A DNA stretch of 64,000 nt from the NCBI GenBank assembly GCA_013911975.1, contig JACESF010000005.1, positions 1-64,000 of the forward strand, written 5' to 3'. The translations under genes and the position numbers were made by a program. Below, piece by piece: positions 28,017-37,308 of this stretch (position 1 is the stretch's first letter; the number at the start of each line of letters is the position of its first letter). The stretch comes from Hyphomicrobiales bacterium. GTDB lineage: Bacteria; Pseudomonadota; Alphaproteobacteria; Rhizobiales; Xanthobacteraceae. The notes below the pieces were generated by a model that was not told the origin of the DNA, did no database searches, and saw only the letters and a program-made list of their open reading frames with translations.

Positions 28017-29079
28017 TTTGGCTACCTTCACTAAACTAAAATCCGGATCCTGGAGAGCCCAGATCCGTCGGAAGGGGCAGTACGTCAGTGAGACGTTCCT
28101 GCGCCGCAAGGATGCTGAAGAATGGGCGATCGAAACCGAACGCCGCATAGATCGGCAAGAGCCGGCCATCTCGCGCAAATCGCGGGATGCGAAACGTTTT
28201 GGCGACCTTGTCGCGCTTCACCGGCATGACATGGCCGAGGTGGGGGGCAGGATCGGGCGCTCCAAGGACTTCTGCCTTACCGCCATCGACGAGGCGCTCG
28301 GCGCCTTGAAGATTGCTGAGCTCGACCGCGAGCGTCTCATCAAATATGGCAAGGACCGCGCGAAGGAAGGGGCTGGTCCGGTCACGGTGGGCATGGACTT
28401 CGGATATATCAAGACCGTGCTCTCCCACGCTGCGGCGGTCCACGGCGTGACCCTCTCGACCGAACCCCTCGATCTCGCGCGCATTGCCTTGAAGCGGCTT
28501 GGCTTGATCGGGAAAGGCAAGGAGCGGGATCGCCGGCCGACGCAGGATGAGCTTGACCGCATCATCAAGGCTCTGGACGAGAACCCTCGGCAGAACATTC
28601 CCGTCGGAAGGATCGTGCGCTTCGCCGTAGCCACAGCGATGCGTCAGGAAGAAATCTGCCGTGTCGAATGGCGCGACTTCGATCCAAGGACGCGGATGCT
28701 GCTCGTTCGGGACCGCAAGGATCCGCGCAGGAAAGACGGCAACCATCAGCGCATCCCGCTGCTCGACGTGTCAGGCTACGACGCATGCAAGATCATCGAG
28801 GAGCAAGGAGCCGCCTTGAGCCGGCGGGAAGGCCGCATCTTCCCCTACAACGGCCGCTCGGTCGGCACCGCATTTCGTCGTCAGTGCCAGGACCTCAAGA
28901 TCGAGGACCTGCATTTCCACGATCTGCGCCACGAAGGGACCAGCCGGCTATTCGAGGCCGGCTTCACCATCGAACAGGTGGCCCTCGTGACCGGCCACAA
29001 GGACTGGAAGATGCTGCGCCGCTACACTCACCTCAAGCCGGAGGCGCTGCACACCATCCGGGGTGCGAAAGCGGCTTAG
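27934..29079 (+). CDS. int: Tyrosine recombinase/integrase of the dusA-targeting type
   Basis: A phage-type integrase of up to 381 residues that would insert and excise the element. The catalytic set is complete: Arg237 (ATAMRQEE), His329 and Arg332 (FHDLRHEG), His355 (TGHKDW) and nucleophile Tyr364 (LRRYTHL). Residues 30-75 look like an AP2-like arm-binding domain (SGSWRAQIRRKGQYVSETF). The start is unsure. The ATG at 27934 lies inside the repeat cluster and has a poor ribosome site. A TTG at 28018 would begin right at the arm-binding domain. Its position against dusA identifies the integration target. Confidence 0.9.
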   Translation: MPCALDFPPRYAPISDFSTRECTRSAHGLATFTKLKSGSWRAQIRRKGQYVSETFLRRKDAEEWAIETERRIDRQEPAISRKSRDAKRFGDLVALHRHDMAEVGGRIGRSKDFCLTAIDEALGALKIAELDRERLIKYGKDRAKEGAGPVTVGMDFGYIKTVLSHAAAVHGVTLSTEPLDLARIALKRLGLIGKGKERDRRPTQDELDRIIKALDENPRQNIPVGRIVRFAVATAMRQEEICRVEWRDFDPRTRMLLVRDRKDPRRKDGNHQRIPLLDVSGYDACKIIEEQGAALSRREGRIFPYNGRSVGTAFRRQCQDLKIEDLHFHDLRHEGTSRLFEAGFTIEQVALVTGHKDWKMLRRYTHLKPEALHTIRGAKAA

Positions 29080-29148
29080 CTTAGACCGCTGCGGCTGCGT
29101 CGCCTCTGTTGCTGGCGAGGAAATAGCCGCTAGTTTGCAGAAGTACGA

Positions 29149-31821
29149 TTAACCTCTGCTCAACCGATCCATCAACTGCCCGCGCATATCGCGATCTCCC
29201 AGTTGCTTCTCAACCACGATGAACACCCCCTTGCCACCGCTGCTCTGCTCCCAGAGCCGGCCGATAGCACGCTTCTCATTGGTGTCGTCGACGCCGCTGC
29301 CAGCCAGCAGCGCACCCTTGTATTCGATCACGGCGAGGCGCCCATCGTTCAACTGCGCCACGAAGTCGGGATAGAATCTGCCGCTTGCCGTGGGCAGCCA
29401 GAAGGATTGCGGGTGCCGCGCAACATTGCGTAGCCAGAATTTCACCGATGGCAGGCTGTCGATCGCCTGAGCGCACTGGAACTCCTCGCCGTCCAGAGTG
29501 CCGTCGAAGGCCGGCACTTGGTCGGGGCCGAGAAAGTGCTTCTTCGCCTTCCAGTGCCCCTCGCGCTGCTTGCGCACGTCGCGATACATCCCGTCCCGGA
29601 ACTCAAAGCCATCGTCGAATGAGACTTGCACGTTCGCCTCGGGGGCGAAGAGGTAACGCTGATAGACCTTTCCCTGTTCGGCCTGGCGTATCGCCGCGAT
29701 CCGCTCCGTGAGCTTGCGAGCCAGAATGAACTTCGTGCGCATCAGCGCGGCGAGGTGAATTTTCCTCGGGCCCGTGAGATAGCCGACGCAATCACTGAGC
29801 CACTTCAGCAGATCGGATTGGTGAATGTCGGGCTGACGCAACTGCCGATCCAGCCAGAGAACCAAACCTTGCGCGGACCAACCCTCAACATCCACGTCGA
29901 GCGCGAGTTGCTCCTCCTCGCTGGCGAACTGGTAGCTGACATGCCTGCCGTCCACGTCGATCTCGAAGCTGCGCGCCGTCTCGCGGATGGCGAAGGCGGC
30001 CTCGTCAAAGCGCACCGGGTGGGCGGCGAGCGTCCAGTCATGAAACTCCATGAACAGATCGGCATCGGCGAATTCGAGTTCGCCCTGCACCTCGGCGACA
30101 AGGCGCGGCAGCGTGAACCGCTCGCCCTGCTCGGCGGGCGAAAGCTGATCCTTGATCTCGATCCGGTATTGGCGAACGGCCTCGGAGAAGCCGGCGCGCG
30201 CCGCTGCCGGGATCGCCGAGGTGATGGCGGCCTCGATCTCCGCCGCCACACGGCCGGTGACAGCGATCTCGACAGAACCATCCGCCGCCGGAGCGATCGA
30301 GACGGCTTCGTGCTGCGCTACGGCGGCCAGCGCCTCGGCCACCTCTGGACCTGCTTCCACCGTATGGCGGAACACCGGCGCGGGCTTCTCGCGCGGCGCG
30401 AAAAGGCCCGTCTCATCGAAATGTCCCTGCGCCGGCTCGATCACCTCCTGGGCTTCCTGTTCGTCGAAGCCCATGTCTACCAGCTTGTCGGTGAGCGCCT
30501 TGGCGGCGGCGCCGAAGGAGGCTTCCGAGACATGCGCGTAGGCGCGGTTGAGGGCATCGGCCTTGCGGCGGCGGGCGTATGGCATGCGCAGAACGCGTCC
30601 GAGCAACTGCTCTGCGTCCGTGGCGCTGCCAATATTCTGCACCGAACAGAACACATAGGCAAAGGAGCAGTCCCAGCCCTCTTTCAGCGCCTCAACGGTG
30701 ATGACGTACTCGATTGGGCATTTCGGATCGAACAGGTTGATGCCGTCGAGTTCGCGTTGGTCGCCGGTCGCCACCGCGATGCGCTCGGGCGCGATCTGCT
30801 CAACCTCAATGAGGTGCGTCTTCAACACGTCGAACGTCACCTCGCCATTCTTCGGCTGCGCCTGGAACAGCACGATAGGCCGGATGTAATCGGCCTCGCC
30901 CTTCGCCGCGTCCTCAAGCGCGGCGCGGCTGGCAATGGCGCCGTTCACCGCGTTCTGCCAGCTGTCATGCTCGGCGAGGATGATCGGCAACTTGATCATC
31001 TCCGCGTCCTTTAATTCCTGCGCGCTGACACTGTGCAGGATGTTGGAATTGAAGCGCGGCGTGGCGGTGAACTCGATGATGGCGCACGGGTTCACCCGCG
31101 CCTGCATCTCGCGCGAAAGGCCGGTGACGGCGTTGTGCGCCTCGTCCACGATCATCAGCGGGCGATGGATGTGCAGCAGATTGGCGAAGGAGAAGCGCGG
31201 ATCGCCAACCTTGTCGGTGGAGCCGTCGCGCTGCTCCAGCCCTGCGGTGGAGGCCGGGATGGTGGAGAAATGCGGCTCCATGTTCTCGTTGTGGGCGTAG
31301 ACCTTGCGGCCTTCGGTGTTGCTCACCCGCAAGGTCTGGATCGTACCGACCACCACGCAGGCATTATCGCGGATGTCGTGCGGGCGGATCATGGCGAAAT
31401 CGGCGATGTCGAACACCCGCACGCGGCCCTCGAATACCGTGTCGAGCGCCTGCCGATAGGGGTGCCGGGGGTTCTTCAAGGCCTCGACGGTTTGCAGGCG
31501 GATGGTGTTCGACGGCACCAGCCAGAGCACCAGCGGGAAATCCTTCTCAATCCACGCATCGCGCGCGACGCCGATGGCATGGGCGGCGAGAATGGTCTTG
31601 CCGCCGCCAGTGGGCAGGCGCAGGCAGACATAGGGCGTGCCCGGCAGACCCGCGAGCGGCACATAGCCGGTGCGGAAGCGGCCGAGGCGCCGCTTCTCCT
31701 CGGGTTCGCCAGTGATCGCCTCATAGGCGGCCTTGGGGCCGGCAACGCGCGCCTCTTCCAGAAAGCGCCGGAGAACCGCGAGCGTGTCGGCCTGATAGGG
31801 TTTCAGCTGCATGTCGGCCAC
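29149..31821 (-). CDS. res: Type III restriction enzyme, Res subunit
   Basis: An 890-residue restriction subunit that, with Mod, translocates or switches on ATP hydrolysis and cuts DNA away from the recognition site. It has a superfamily 2 helicase core with Walker A PTGGGKT at residues 70-76, DEAH at 226-229 and motif VI QLLGRVLRMPYA. A C-terminal PD-(D/E)xK nuclease site follows, with Pro818-Asp819 and Glu833-x-Lys835. All catalytic motifs look intact. The start is GTG at 31819-31821 or the ATG at 31812. The gene directly follows mod on the same strand, so the two form an operon. It is convergent with the integrase. Confidence 0.93.
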   Translation of the reverse strand: MADMQLKPYQADTLAVLRRFLEEARVAGPKAAYEAITGEPEEKRRLGRFRTGYVPLAGLPGTPYVCLRLPTGGGKTILAAHAIGVARDAWIEKDFPLVLWLVPSNTIRLQTVEALKNPRHPYRQALDTVFEGRVRVFDIADFAMIRPHDIRDNACVVVGTIQTLRVSNTEGRKVYAHNENMEPHFSTIPASTAGLEQRDGSTDKVGDPRFSFANLLHIHRPLMIVDEAHNAVTGLSREMQARVNPCAIIEFTATPRFNSNILHSVSAQELKDAEMIKLPIILAEHDSWQNAVNGAIASRAALEDAAKGEADYIRPIVLFQAQPKNGEVTFDVLKTHLIEVEQIAPERIAVATGDQRELDGINLFDPKCPIEYVITVEALKEGWDCSFAYVFCSVQNIGSATDAEQLLGRVLRMPYARRRKADALNRAYAHVSEASFGAAAKALTDKLVDMGFDEQEAQEVIEPAQGHFDETGLFAPREKPAPVFRHTVEAGPEVAEALAAVAQHEAVSIAPAADGSVEIAVTGRVAAEIEAAITSAIPAAARAGFSEAVRQYRIEIKDQLSPAEQGERFTLPRLVAEVQGELEFADADLFMEFHDWTLAAHPVRFDEAAFAIRETARSFEIDVDGRHVSYQFASEEEQLALDVDVEGWSAQGLVLWLDRQLRQPDIHQSDLLKWLSDCVGYLTGPRKIHLAALMRTKFILARKLTERIAAIRQAEQGKVYQRYLFAPEANVQVSFDDGFEFRDGMYRDVRKQREGHWKAKKHFLGPDQVPAFDGTLDGEEFQCAQAIDSLPSVKFWLRNVARHPQSFWLPTASGRFYPDFVAQLNDGRLAVIEYKGALLAGSGVDDTNEKRAIGRLWEQSSGGKGVFIVVEKQLGDRDMRGQLMDRLSRG

Positions 31822-31823
31822 TG

Positions 31824-33377
31824 TCAGCGCCTCGCCTTCACGTCATAGGGCGTCTGCTTGAACGTCACCTGCTCGCGCTCCAGCACGGGCGGGCTGATGC
31901 GAGACTGCTCGCCATAGACGGTGAGCGGGCCGGCGAAGTTCGGGTCATGCGCGGCAATGGTGGCGCGGATCAGCGCTAGCGTCGCCCGCGTCAGCACATT
32001 GCCGCCATCGGGGCGCTTATCGCCGAGAATGCCGTTATAGAGCAGCGCGAAGGCCCGCCCGTCATGGAAGCCGAGCAGCGGCGTGCCGCTCGTCGCTGTC
32101 CACGGCGTGGCAGCTTCGCTAAACCAGATATGGGCGGCGAGCACGGGGAAGCGGATATCGGCGCGGATATGGCCGTCCTCGTCGAAAACCGGCGGACCGA
32201 GCCGATAGAAACGGAAGCCGCCGCCGCCCCGCCAGCCGACGCTTTGCGATATGCCTCCCGGCTCGCCGGCGATCACCTTCTCAAGGCGCGGCGCGCAATG
32301 GGTCACGGCATGCTCGCCCATCTCGATGCCGATATAGCGCCGCCCCATCTTGTGCGCGACGGCCGCCGTTGTGCCCGAGCCGAGGAAGGAGTCGAGCACG
32401 AGGTCGCCGGGATTTGAGGCGATTTCCATGATTCTCTGGATCAAGCGCTCAGGCTTTGGCGTTCCGAAACTGACATCCGAGCCAAAGAGCTCGTTGGCTT
32501 CCTTTTTCGATTCGTCCGTATGCCCGGCATCGGAGTGAGGCCACCAAGTCCATGGCACCAAGCCCTCTACCTCGGAGAGAAAGCGGATGACACTCGGTTG
32601 CGAGTCCCCAGTCCTACCCCAATAAATTCTGCCCGCCGCCTTCAGCTTTAGAAACTCGGACTCGATCATTGACCAGCACCGGCCCTCGGGGGGAGTAAAG
32701 ATGCGGCCAGACGGAGCAACGATTTTATACATCTGGTTCGGCCGAAAACCCTGAGCGGTCATAGGCAAGCCGCGCCATCGCTTCGTCGGATCAGTTTCTT
32801 TCGAGTCGTCAGGATTCCTATATATTTTTGCCTGATCTTCATTCAGTGGAACTTTATTTCTCTTGATCTTAAACTTCTCCGTATCCATTGCATAAACAGT
32901 GATATATTCGTGCGCGTCGCCAATAGATCCGCGATTCTCTCGTGAATAGCGTTTCTGCCATACGTTGTTGGCTACAAAATTTCTCCGCCCAAACACCTCA
33001 TCCATGATGACCTTGAGGTAATGCCCCTCATTGTCATCGATGGACACCCAGATCGATCCGTCTTCCGCCAGCAGCTCGCGCAGCAGTTCCAGCCTTGGCC
33101 ACATCATGGCCAGCCACTGCGTATGTTCGAGATTGTCGTCGTAATGCTCGAAGGCCGAGCGGGTGTTGTAGGGCGGGTCGATATAGATGCACTTCACCTG
33201 TCCGGCATAGAAGGGCAGCAGCGCCTTGAGTGCGTCGAGATTGTCGCCCTGGATCAGCATGTTGCCCGATGCCGGATCGCCGGCGGAAAGCGCCGGCGCC
33301 TCCTCAAGCAGCCGATAGGGCACGCGCTGCGCGGCGCGGACATCGTCGTCTCGGGTCAGCCAGCTCAGAATCGGCAT
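31824..33377 (-). CDS. mod: Type III DNA adenine methyltransferase, Mod subunit
   Basis: A 517-residue N6-adenine methyltransferase that gives the type III system its sequence specificity. The order is beta-class: DPPYNT at residues 67-72 precedes the SAM-binding FLGSGTT at 331-337. Residues about 135-310 between them form the target recognition region. The DNA coding for this middle part (about 32,450 to 33,000) is visibly AT-richer than the flanks, suggesting that the recognition domain was exchanged. The stop lies 3 to 12 bases before the res start. Upstream is a 380-base gap before the element's DUF932 gene on the other strand. Confidence 0.93.
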   Translation of the reverse strand: MPILSWLTRDDDVRAAQRVPYRLLEEAPALSAGDPASGNMLIQGDNLDALKALLPFYAGQVKCIYIDPPYNTRSAFEHYDDNLEHTQWLAMMWPRLELLRELLAEDGSIWVSIDDNEGHYLKVIMDEVFGRRNFVANNVWQKRYSRENRGSIGDAHEYITVYAMDTEKFKIKRNKVPLNEDQAKIYRNPDDSKETDPTKRWRGLPMTAQGFRPNQMYKIVAPSGRIFTPPEGRCWSMIESEFLKLKAAGRIYWGRTGDSQPSVIRFLSEVEGLVPWTWWPHSDAGHTDESKKEANELFGSDVSFGTPKPERLIQRIMEIASNPGDLVLDSFLGSGTTAAVAHKMGRRYIGIEMGEHAVTHCAPRLEKVIAGEPGGISQSVGWRGGGGFRFYRLGPPVFDEDGHIRADIRFPVLAAHIWFSEAATPWTATSGTPLLGFHDGRAFALLYNGILGDKRPDGGNVLTRATLALIRATIAAHDPNFAGPLTVYGEQSRISPPVLEREQVTFKQTPYDVKARR

Positions 33378-33759
33378 GCGTCAGGCGTCTCTCAGTCTCG
33401 TTTCACGCAGCACTGGCGTTCCGCGCGGCTTCTCTCGCGGTGCGCGCCTTTGCGCTGTCCTGGCGCAGAGATACCCCATCCCGAACCGCCGCGCGCGCTT
33501 CTCGGGGACGCGCGGTGCATCAACCCGCTGGAACAAGCGGCCGAGGACCCCGCAGAGCCTCAGCAGGATACGCGTCGCGCATATTCGCCTCCTCGTCCCC
33601 GAATCAATCAGGCCTGCCAATCAATCTACCCGATCGCCTGACGCGCACGTTCCATCTGGAGACAGCGGTCTCCCCTTAGGGCCTGTCCTTGCTGTATCTT
33701 CAGCCGCTCGGAAGCCCGCTTGTCCAGGATAGAGAGTTAGAGATCGGACGAGATTCCGT
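33378..33759. other. Intergenic region between mod and the DUF932 leader
   Basis: About 380 bases separate the divergent mod and DUF932 genes. No convincing gene is seen; open frames here have no family character. Promoters for both directions should lie here. Confidence 0.5.
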
Positions 33760-33799
33760 GACGGGTTGAGGGCTGGGAGAGAGTCTTCCGGCGCCCGTC
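33760..33799 (+). promoter_or_regulatory. Hairpin leader, copy 1 (upstream of DUF932)
   Basis: A two-stage hairpin. The outer stem is GACGGG (33760-33765) with CCCGTC (33794-33799). The inner stem is GCTGGGAG (33772-33779) with CTTCCGGC (33785-33792), using two G-T wobble pairs around a 5-base AGAGT loop. The 3' arm ends 2 bases before the GGAGG ribosome site of the DUF932 gene. The same architecture recurs upstream of the ParB-like gene, so this is probably a conserved RNA element controlling translation or a protein-binding site. Confidence 0.72.
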
Positions 33800-33815
33800 A
33801 TGGAGGTTGATCCCC

Positions 33816-35009
33816 ATGAACATGCAGGTTCTGGATGCCGGTCGCGACGCCAGTGGCGGCTACAAGGTGGATGTCACGCGCGGCGAGCGGGTCGGCCGCG
33901 TGTCGTCGGAGTGGTTTTCCCGGCCGGATGACGAGCGGTTCCTGTCGCTCGGCGAGCTGGCCGCGATGGTGCAAGGCCGTGCCGATCACAGCCGGTCGCG
34001 CCTGGTGGAGACGTCCCGCATTCATGTGGAGGCGAGCCGCTCCAATGCCGAGCGGCTGGCGCTGGTGCTGCCCGGGGCGGACGCACCCGTCGAGCCGAAC
34101 CATTGGTCCTTCGGCCAGCTCGCGGCCCAGATCGGGGCACCGGCCGCGTATCTGCGCCAGCTTCCCGCCGCGCTGGCCGGCATCAATCTGCAATATGGCC
34201 TGACAGCGCACCGCGCCGAGCAGATCAAGACGTTCGAAACGACCGATGGCCGCGTCGAGCTGCGCGCCGTCACCGGCCCGGACTATGGCCGGATCTATGA
34301 TCACGAACTGGTCGAGGCGGTGCAGCGCATTGCCGGCAACGGCACCGGCGACACGCGCTGGAAGGTGCCGGGCGTGCTCGACTGGTCGACGGGCGTCTAC
34401 AATCCACGTGTGGACATCACCAAGGATACGACGACGCTCTACGCCTCCGACCGCGACGTGTTCCTGTTCCTGGTGGACGATCTCAACCCGATCGAGGCCG
34501 GGCGGCTGCCGGACGGCTCGCCGGACCTTTATTTCCGGGGCTTCTATTGCTGGAATTCGGAGGTGGGCGCCAAAACGCTCGGCATCGCGAGTTTCTATCT
34601 GCGTGCCGTCTGCCAGAACCGTAATCTCTGGGGCGTCGAGGATTTCCAGGAAATCACCATCCGCCACTCCAAATACGCGGCCTCGCGCTTCGCCCATGAG
34701 GCGGCCCCGGCCCTGACCCGCTTCGCCAATTCCTCGCCCATGCCCTTCGTCAACGGCATCAAGGCGGCACGGGAGAAGATCGTCGCGCGCACCGACGAGG
34801 ACCGCAGCGACTTCCTGCGCAACCGGGGCTTCTCCAAGGCTGAGACGGCCAGGATCATCGACACGGTGCTGGCCGAGGAAGGGCGAAAGCCCGAGAGCAT
34901 CTTCGACTTCGTGCAGGGCATCACCGCGCTCGCACGCGACAAGCCCCACCAGGATGCCCGGCTCGACCTCGAGGGCCGGGCCAAGAAGCTGCTCGATCGG
35001 GCCGCCTGA
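33816..35009 (+). CDS. DUF932 domain protein
   Basis: A 397-residue protein of the DUF932 family (phage/plasmid-like protein), common on alphaproteobacterial conjugative elements. Conserved blocks include YGRIYDHELVEAVQRIAG near residue 155 and RDVFLFLVDDLNPIE near 215. No catalytic motif is known for the family. The ATG at 33816 has GGAGG 9 bases upstream, and a TTG at 33807 was rejected because it overlaps that site. It is followed 166 bases later by the ParB-like gene, with which it shares a duplicated hairpin leader. Confidence 0.85.
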   Translation: MNMQVLDAGRDASGGYKVDVTRGERVGRVSSEWFSRPDDERFLSLGELAAMVQGRADHSRSRLVETSRIHVEASRSNAERLALVLPGADAPVEPNHWSFGQLAAQIGAPAAYLRQLPAALAGINLQYGLTAHRAEQIKTFETTDGRVELRAVTGPDYGRIYDHELVEAVQRIAGNGTGDTRWKVPGVLDWSTGVYNPRVDITKDTTTLYASDRDVFLFLVDDLNPIEAGRLPDGSPDLYFRGFYCWNSEVGAKTLGIASFYLRAVCQNRNLWGVEDFQEITIRHSKYAASRFAHEAAPALTRFANSSPMPFVNGIKAAREKIVARTDEDRSDFLRNRGFSKAETARIIDTVLAEEGRKPESIFDFVQGITALARDKPHQDARLDLEGRAKKLLDRAA

Positions 35010-35119
35010 TTTCCGGAAAGCCGGAGATGCGGAGATCCGTGTCTCCGGCTTTGTGTCTTTCCGCTTCTGCGATTCTGCGGCGTTGCCCTCGAGAGTGAGA
35101 GGGCGGCGCTGCGCTTCGT

Positions 35120-35160
35120 GACGGGTTGGAGGCCGAGAGAGAGGCTCTCGGCCGCCCGTC
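35120..35160 (+). promoter_or_regulatory. Hairpin leader, copy 2 (upstream of the ParB-like gene)
   Basis: This is the same structure as at 33.76 kb: outer stem GACGGG (35120-35125) with CCCGTC (35155-35160), and inner stem GGCCGAGAG (35131-35139) with CTCTCGGCC (35145-35153) around a 5-base loop. A GGAGGTG ribosome site starts 2 bases after the 3' arm. The loop-side sequence differs from copy 1 but pairing is kept, which argues for selection on the folded RNA. Confidence 0.75.
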
Positions 35161-35175
35161 GCGGAGGTGCCTTCC

Positions 35176-37239
35176 ATGGCGACCAATGTTCAGAAGATCA
35201 CGCTCTCGCCCTCCCGTGACATCCCCTTTAACAAGCTCCTGCTCAGCCAGTCGAACGTCCGGCGCATCAAGGCCGGCGTCTCGATCGAGGAACTGGCCGA
35301 GGACATCGCCCGGCGCGGCCTGCTGCAGGGCCTCAGCGTCCGGCCTGTGGTTGACGACACCGGCGTCGAGACCGGCATGTTCGAGATCCCCGCCGGCGGG
35401 CGGCGCTATCGGGCGCTGGAACTGCTGGTGAAGCAGAAGCGACTCGCCAGGACCGCGCCGGTGCCCTGTGTCATCCGGGAGGGCGGCATCGCCGAGGAGG
35501 ATTCCCTTGCCGAGAACGTCCAGCGCGCGCCGCTGCACCCGCTCGACCAGTTCCGCGCCTTTCTGGCGCTTCGCGAGAAGGGGCAATCCGAGGAGGAGAT
35601 CGCCGCCGCCTTCTTCGTCTCGGTCGGCGTGGTGAAACAGCGCCTCAAGCTCGCCTCGGTCTCGCCGGTGCTGCTGGAGGTCTATGCCGAGGACGGCATG
35701 ACGCTCGACCAGCTCATGGCCTTCACGGTCTCTGGCGACCATGCGCGCCAGGAGCATGTCTTCGAGCGGCTGAAGACCTCCTATGACAAGCAGCCCTATG
35801 CCATCCGCCGCATGCTGACCGAAGGTGCTGTCCGCGCCTGTGACAAGCGCGCCCAGTTCATAGGCCTCGAGGCCTATGTCGAGGCCGGTGGCACCATCCT
35901 GCGTGACCTGTTCCAGGGTGATGATGGCGGCTGGCTGCAGGATGTCGCGCTGGTCGACCGGCTGGTGGCCGAGAAGCTGAAGGCTGAGGCGGACGCTGTC
36001 GCTATCGAGGGATGGAAATGGGTCGAGATGGCGCCCGACCTCGCCTATGGCCACACCTACGGCCTGCGGCAGCTGCGCGGCGAGACCATCCCGCTCACCA
36101 CCGAGGAAGAAGCCAGCCGCGACGCCCTTCAGGCGGAATATAACCAACTGTCCGAGACCTATGCCGATGCGGATGAACTGCCGGAGGAGGTCGACGCGCG
36201 ACTCGGCGAGATCGAGACGGCGATCGAAGCCTTCGAGGCGCGTCCGATCACCTTCGATCCGCTGGATGTGGCGCGGGCCGGTGCCTTCGTCAGCATCGCC
36301 CATGATGGCACGGTGCGCATTGAGCGCGGCTATGTCCGACCCGAGGACGAACTGCCGGTCGAGCCCGAAGTCGCCGCGGAAGACGCCGGCCCGCATCTTG
36401 TTGCGGCTTTGGCCACAAGGGCGAATGATGCCGTTACGGTGGAGGCACCGATCTCCGATTCCGAAGAGGACGAAGGGCCGTCTGCGCTCTCGGACCGGCT
36501 GATGACCGAGCTGACCTCGCACCGCACGCTCGGCCTGCGCCAGGCGCTGGGCGAACGGCCCGACGTCGCCTTCCTCGCCGCCCTGCATGCCCTGACGCTG
36601 AAGAGCTTCTATCGCTACGGCTCGGATAGCTGCCTCGAACTCGACCTGAAGAGCGTGGCGTTCAGCGCGCAGGCGCCGGGGCTGAATGACAGCACCTCGG
36701 CCGCCGCGATCCACGCCCGGCATGAGGGATGGGCCAAGGTCCTGCCGAAGGACTCGGCTGATCTCTGGGAGGCTCTGCGCGACTGGGGCAGTGACAGCCG
36801 CTCCGGCCTGTTCGCCCATGTGGTGAGCCTGTCGGTGAACGCCGTTCACGAGGCCTGGAACCGGCGCCCGCGCGCACTCCACCATGCCGATCAGCTCACA
36901 CGCGCCGTCGACCTCAACATGGCCGCCGCCGGATGGAAGCCAACCGTGGACAATTTCCTCGGGCGGGTCACCAAGGCCCGCATTCTGCAGGCGGTGAGCG
37001 AGGCCAAGGGGCCGCGTGCGGCAGAGCGCATCGCGCACCTGAAGAAAGGCGACATGGCCCGCGAGGCAGAAACGCTGCTGGCCGACACCGGCTGGCTGCC
37101 CGAACCGCTGCGCGGAGCCGAACCGGAGGCCGGCGAAGAAACGGCGGTGCAGGACGGCACAACGGCCATGGGCGAAGACCAAAGCCTTGAGGATACTGAG
37201 GACACCACGGACATCCCCCCTGCCGTGGCCGCGGAGTAA
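35176..37239 (+). CDS. ParB/RepB/Spo0J-type nuclease-domain protein
   Basis: A 687-residue protein whose first 200 residues carry the ParB N-terminal domain: RRIKAGVSIEELAEDIARRG near residue 27, AGGRRYRALELL near 75, and LAENVQRAPLHPLDQFRAF near 110. A helix-turn-helix follows near 135-155 (SEEEIAAAFFVSVGVVKQRL). The long C-terminal part is acidic and not recognised. Such large ParB-like proteins are core genes of alphaproteobacterial conjugative elements, separate from the parA-linked partition system. The ATG at 35176 has GGAGGTG upstream. It carries its own hairpin leader and ends in a terminator. Confidence 0.85.
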   Translation: MATNVQKITLSPSRDIPFNKLLLSQSNVRRIKAGVSIEELAEDIARRGLLQGLSVRPVVDDTGVETGMFEIPAGGRRYRALELLVKQKRLARTAPVPCVIREGGIAEEDSLAENVQRAPLHPLDQFRAFLALREKGQSEEEIAAAFFVSVGVVKQRLKLASVSPVLLEVYAEDGMTLDQLMAFTVSGDHARQEHVFERLKTSYDKQPYAIRRMLTEGAVRACDKRAQFIGLEAYVEAGGTILRDLFQGDDGGWLQDVALVDRLVAEKLKAEADAVAIEGWKWVEMAPDLAYGHTYGLRQLRGETIPLTTEEEASRDALQAEYNQLSETYADADELPEEVDARLGEIETAIEAFEARPITFDPLDVARAGAFVSIAHDGTVRIERGYVRPEDELPVEPEVAAEDAGPHLVAALATRANDAVTVEAPISDSEEDEGPSALSDRLMTELTSHRTLGLRQALGERPDVAFLAALHALTLKSFYRYGSDSCLELDLKSVAFSAQAPGLNDSTSAAAIHARHEGWAKVLPKDSADLWEALRDWGSDSRSGLFAHVVSLSVNAVHEAWNRRPRALHHADQLTRAVDLNMAAAGWKPTVDNFLGRVTKARILQAVSEAKGPRAAERIAHLKKGDMAREAETLLADTGWLPEPLRGAEPEAGEETAVQDGTTAMGEDQSLEDTEDTTDIPPAVAAE

Positions 37240-37262
37240 CCCTCAACACGATCCTGAACCTC

Positions 37263-37296
37263 GGCCCGCCGGCTCTGTCGGCGGGTCCTTGTTTTT
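37263..37296 (+). terminator. Rho-independent terminator after the ParB-like gene
   Basis: Stem CCCGCCG / CGGCGGG, extended by G-T and G-C pairs, with a 7-base loop and followed by TCCTTGTTTTT. It lies 23 bases after the ParB-like stop and just upstream of the Toprim gene. Confidence 0.85.
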
Positions 37297-37308
37297 GAAA
37301 AGCTCGCC

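Noticed and set aside
27906..28178. N-terminal extension of dusA into the integrase gene
   Set aside because: The extra 91 residues are antisense to the integrase and unrelated to DusA. The ATG at 27905 gives the normal enzyme length.
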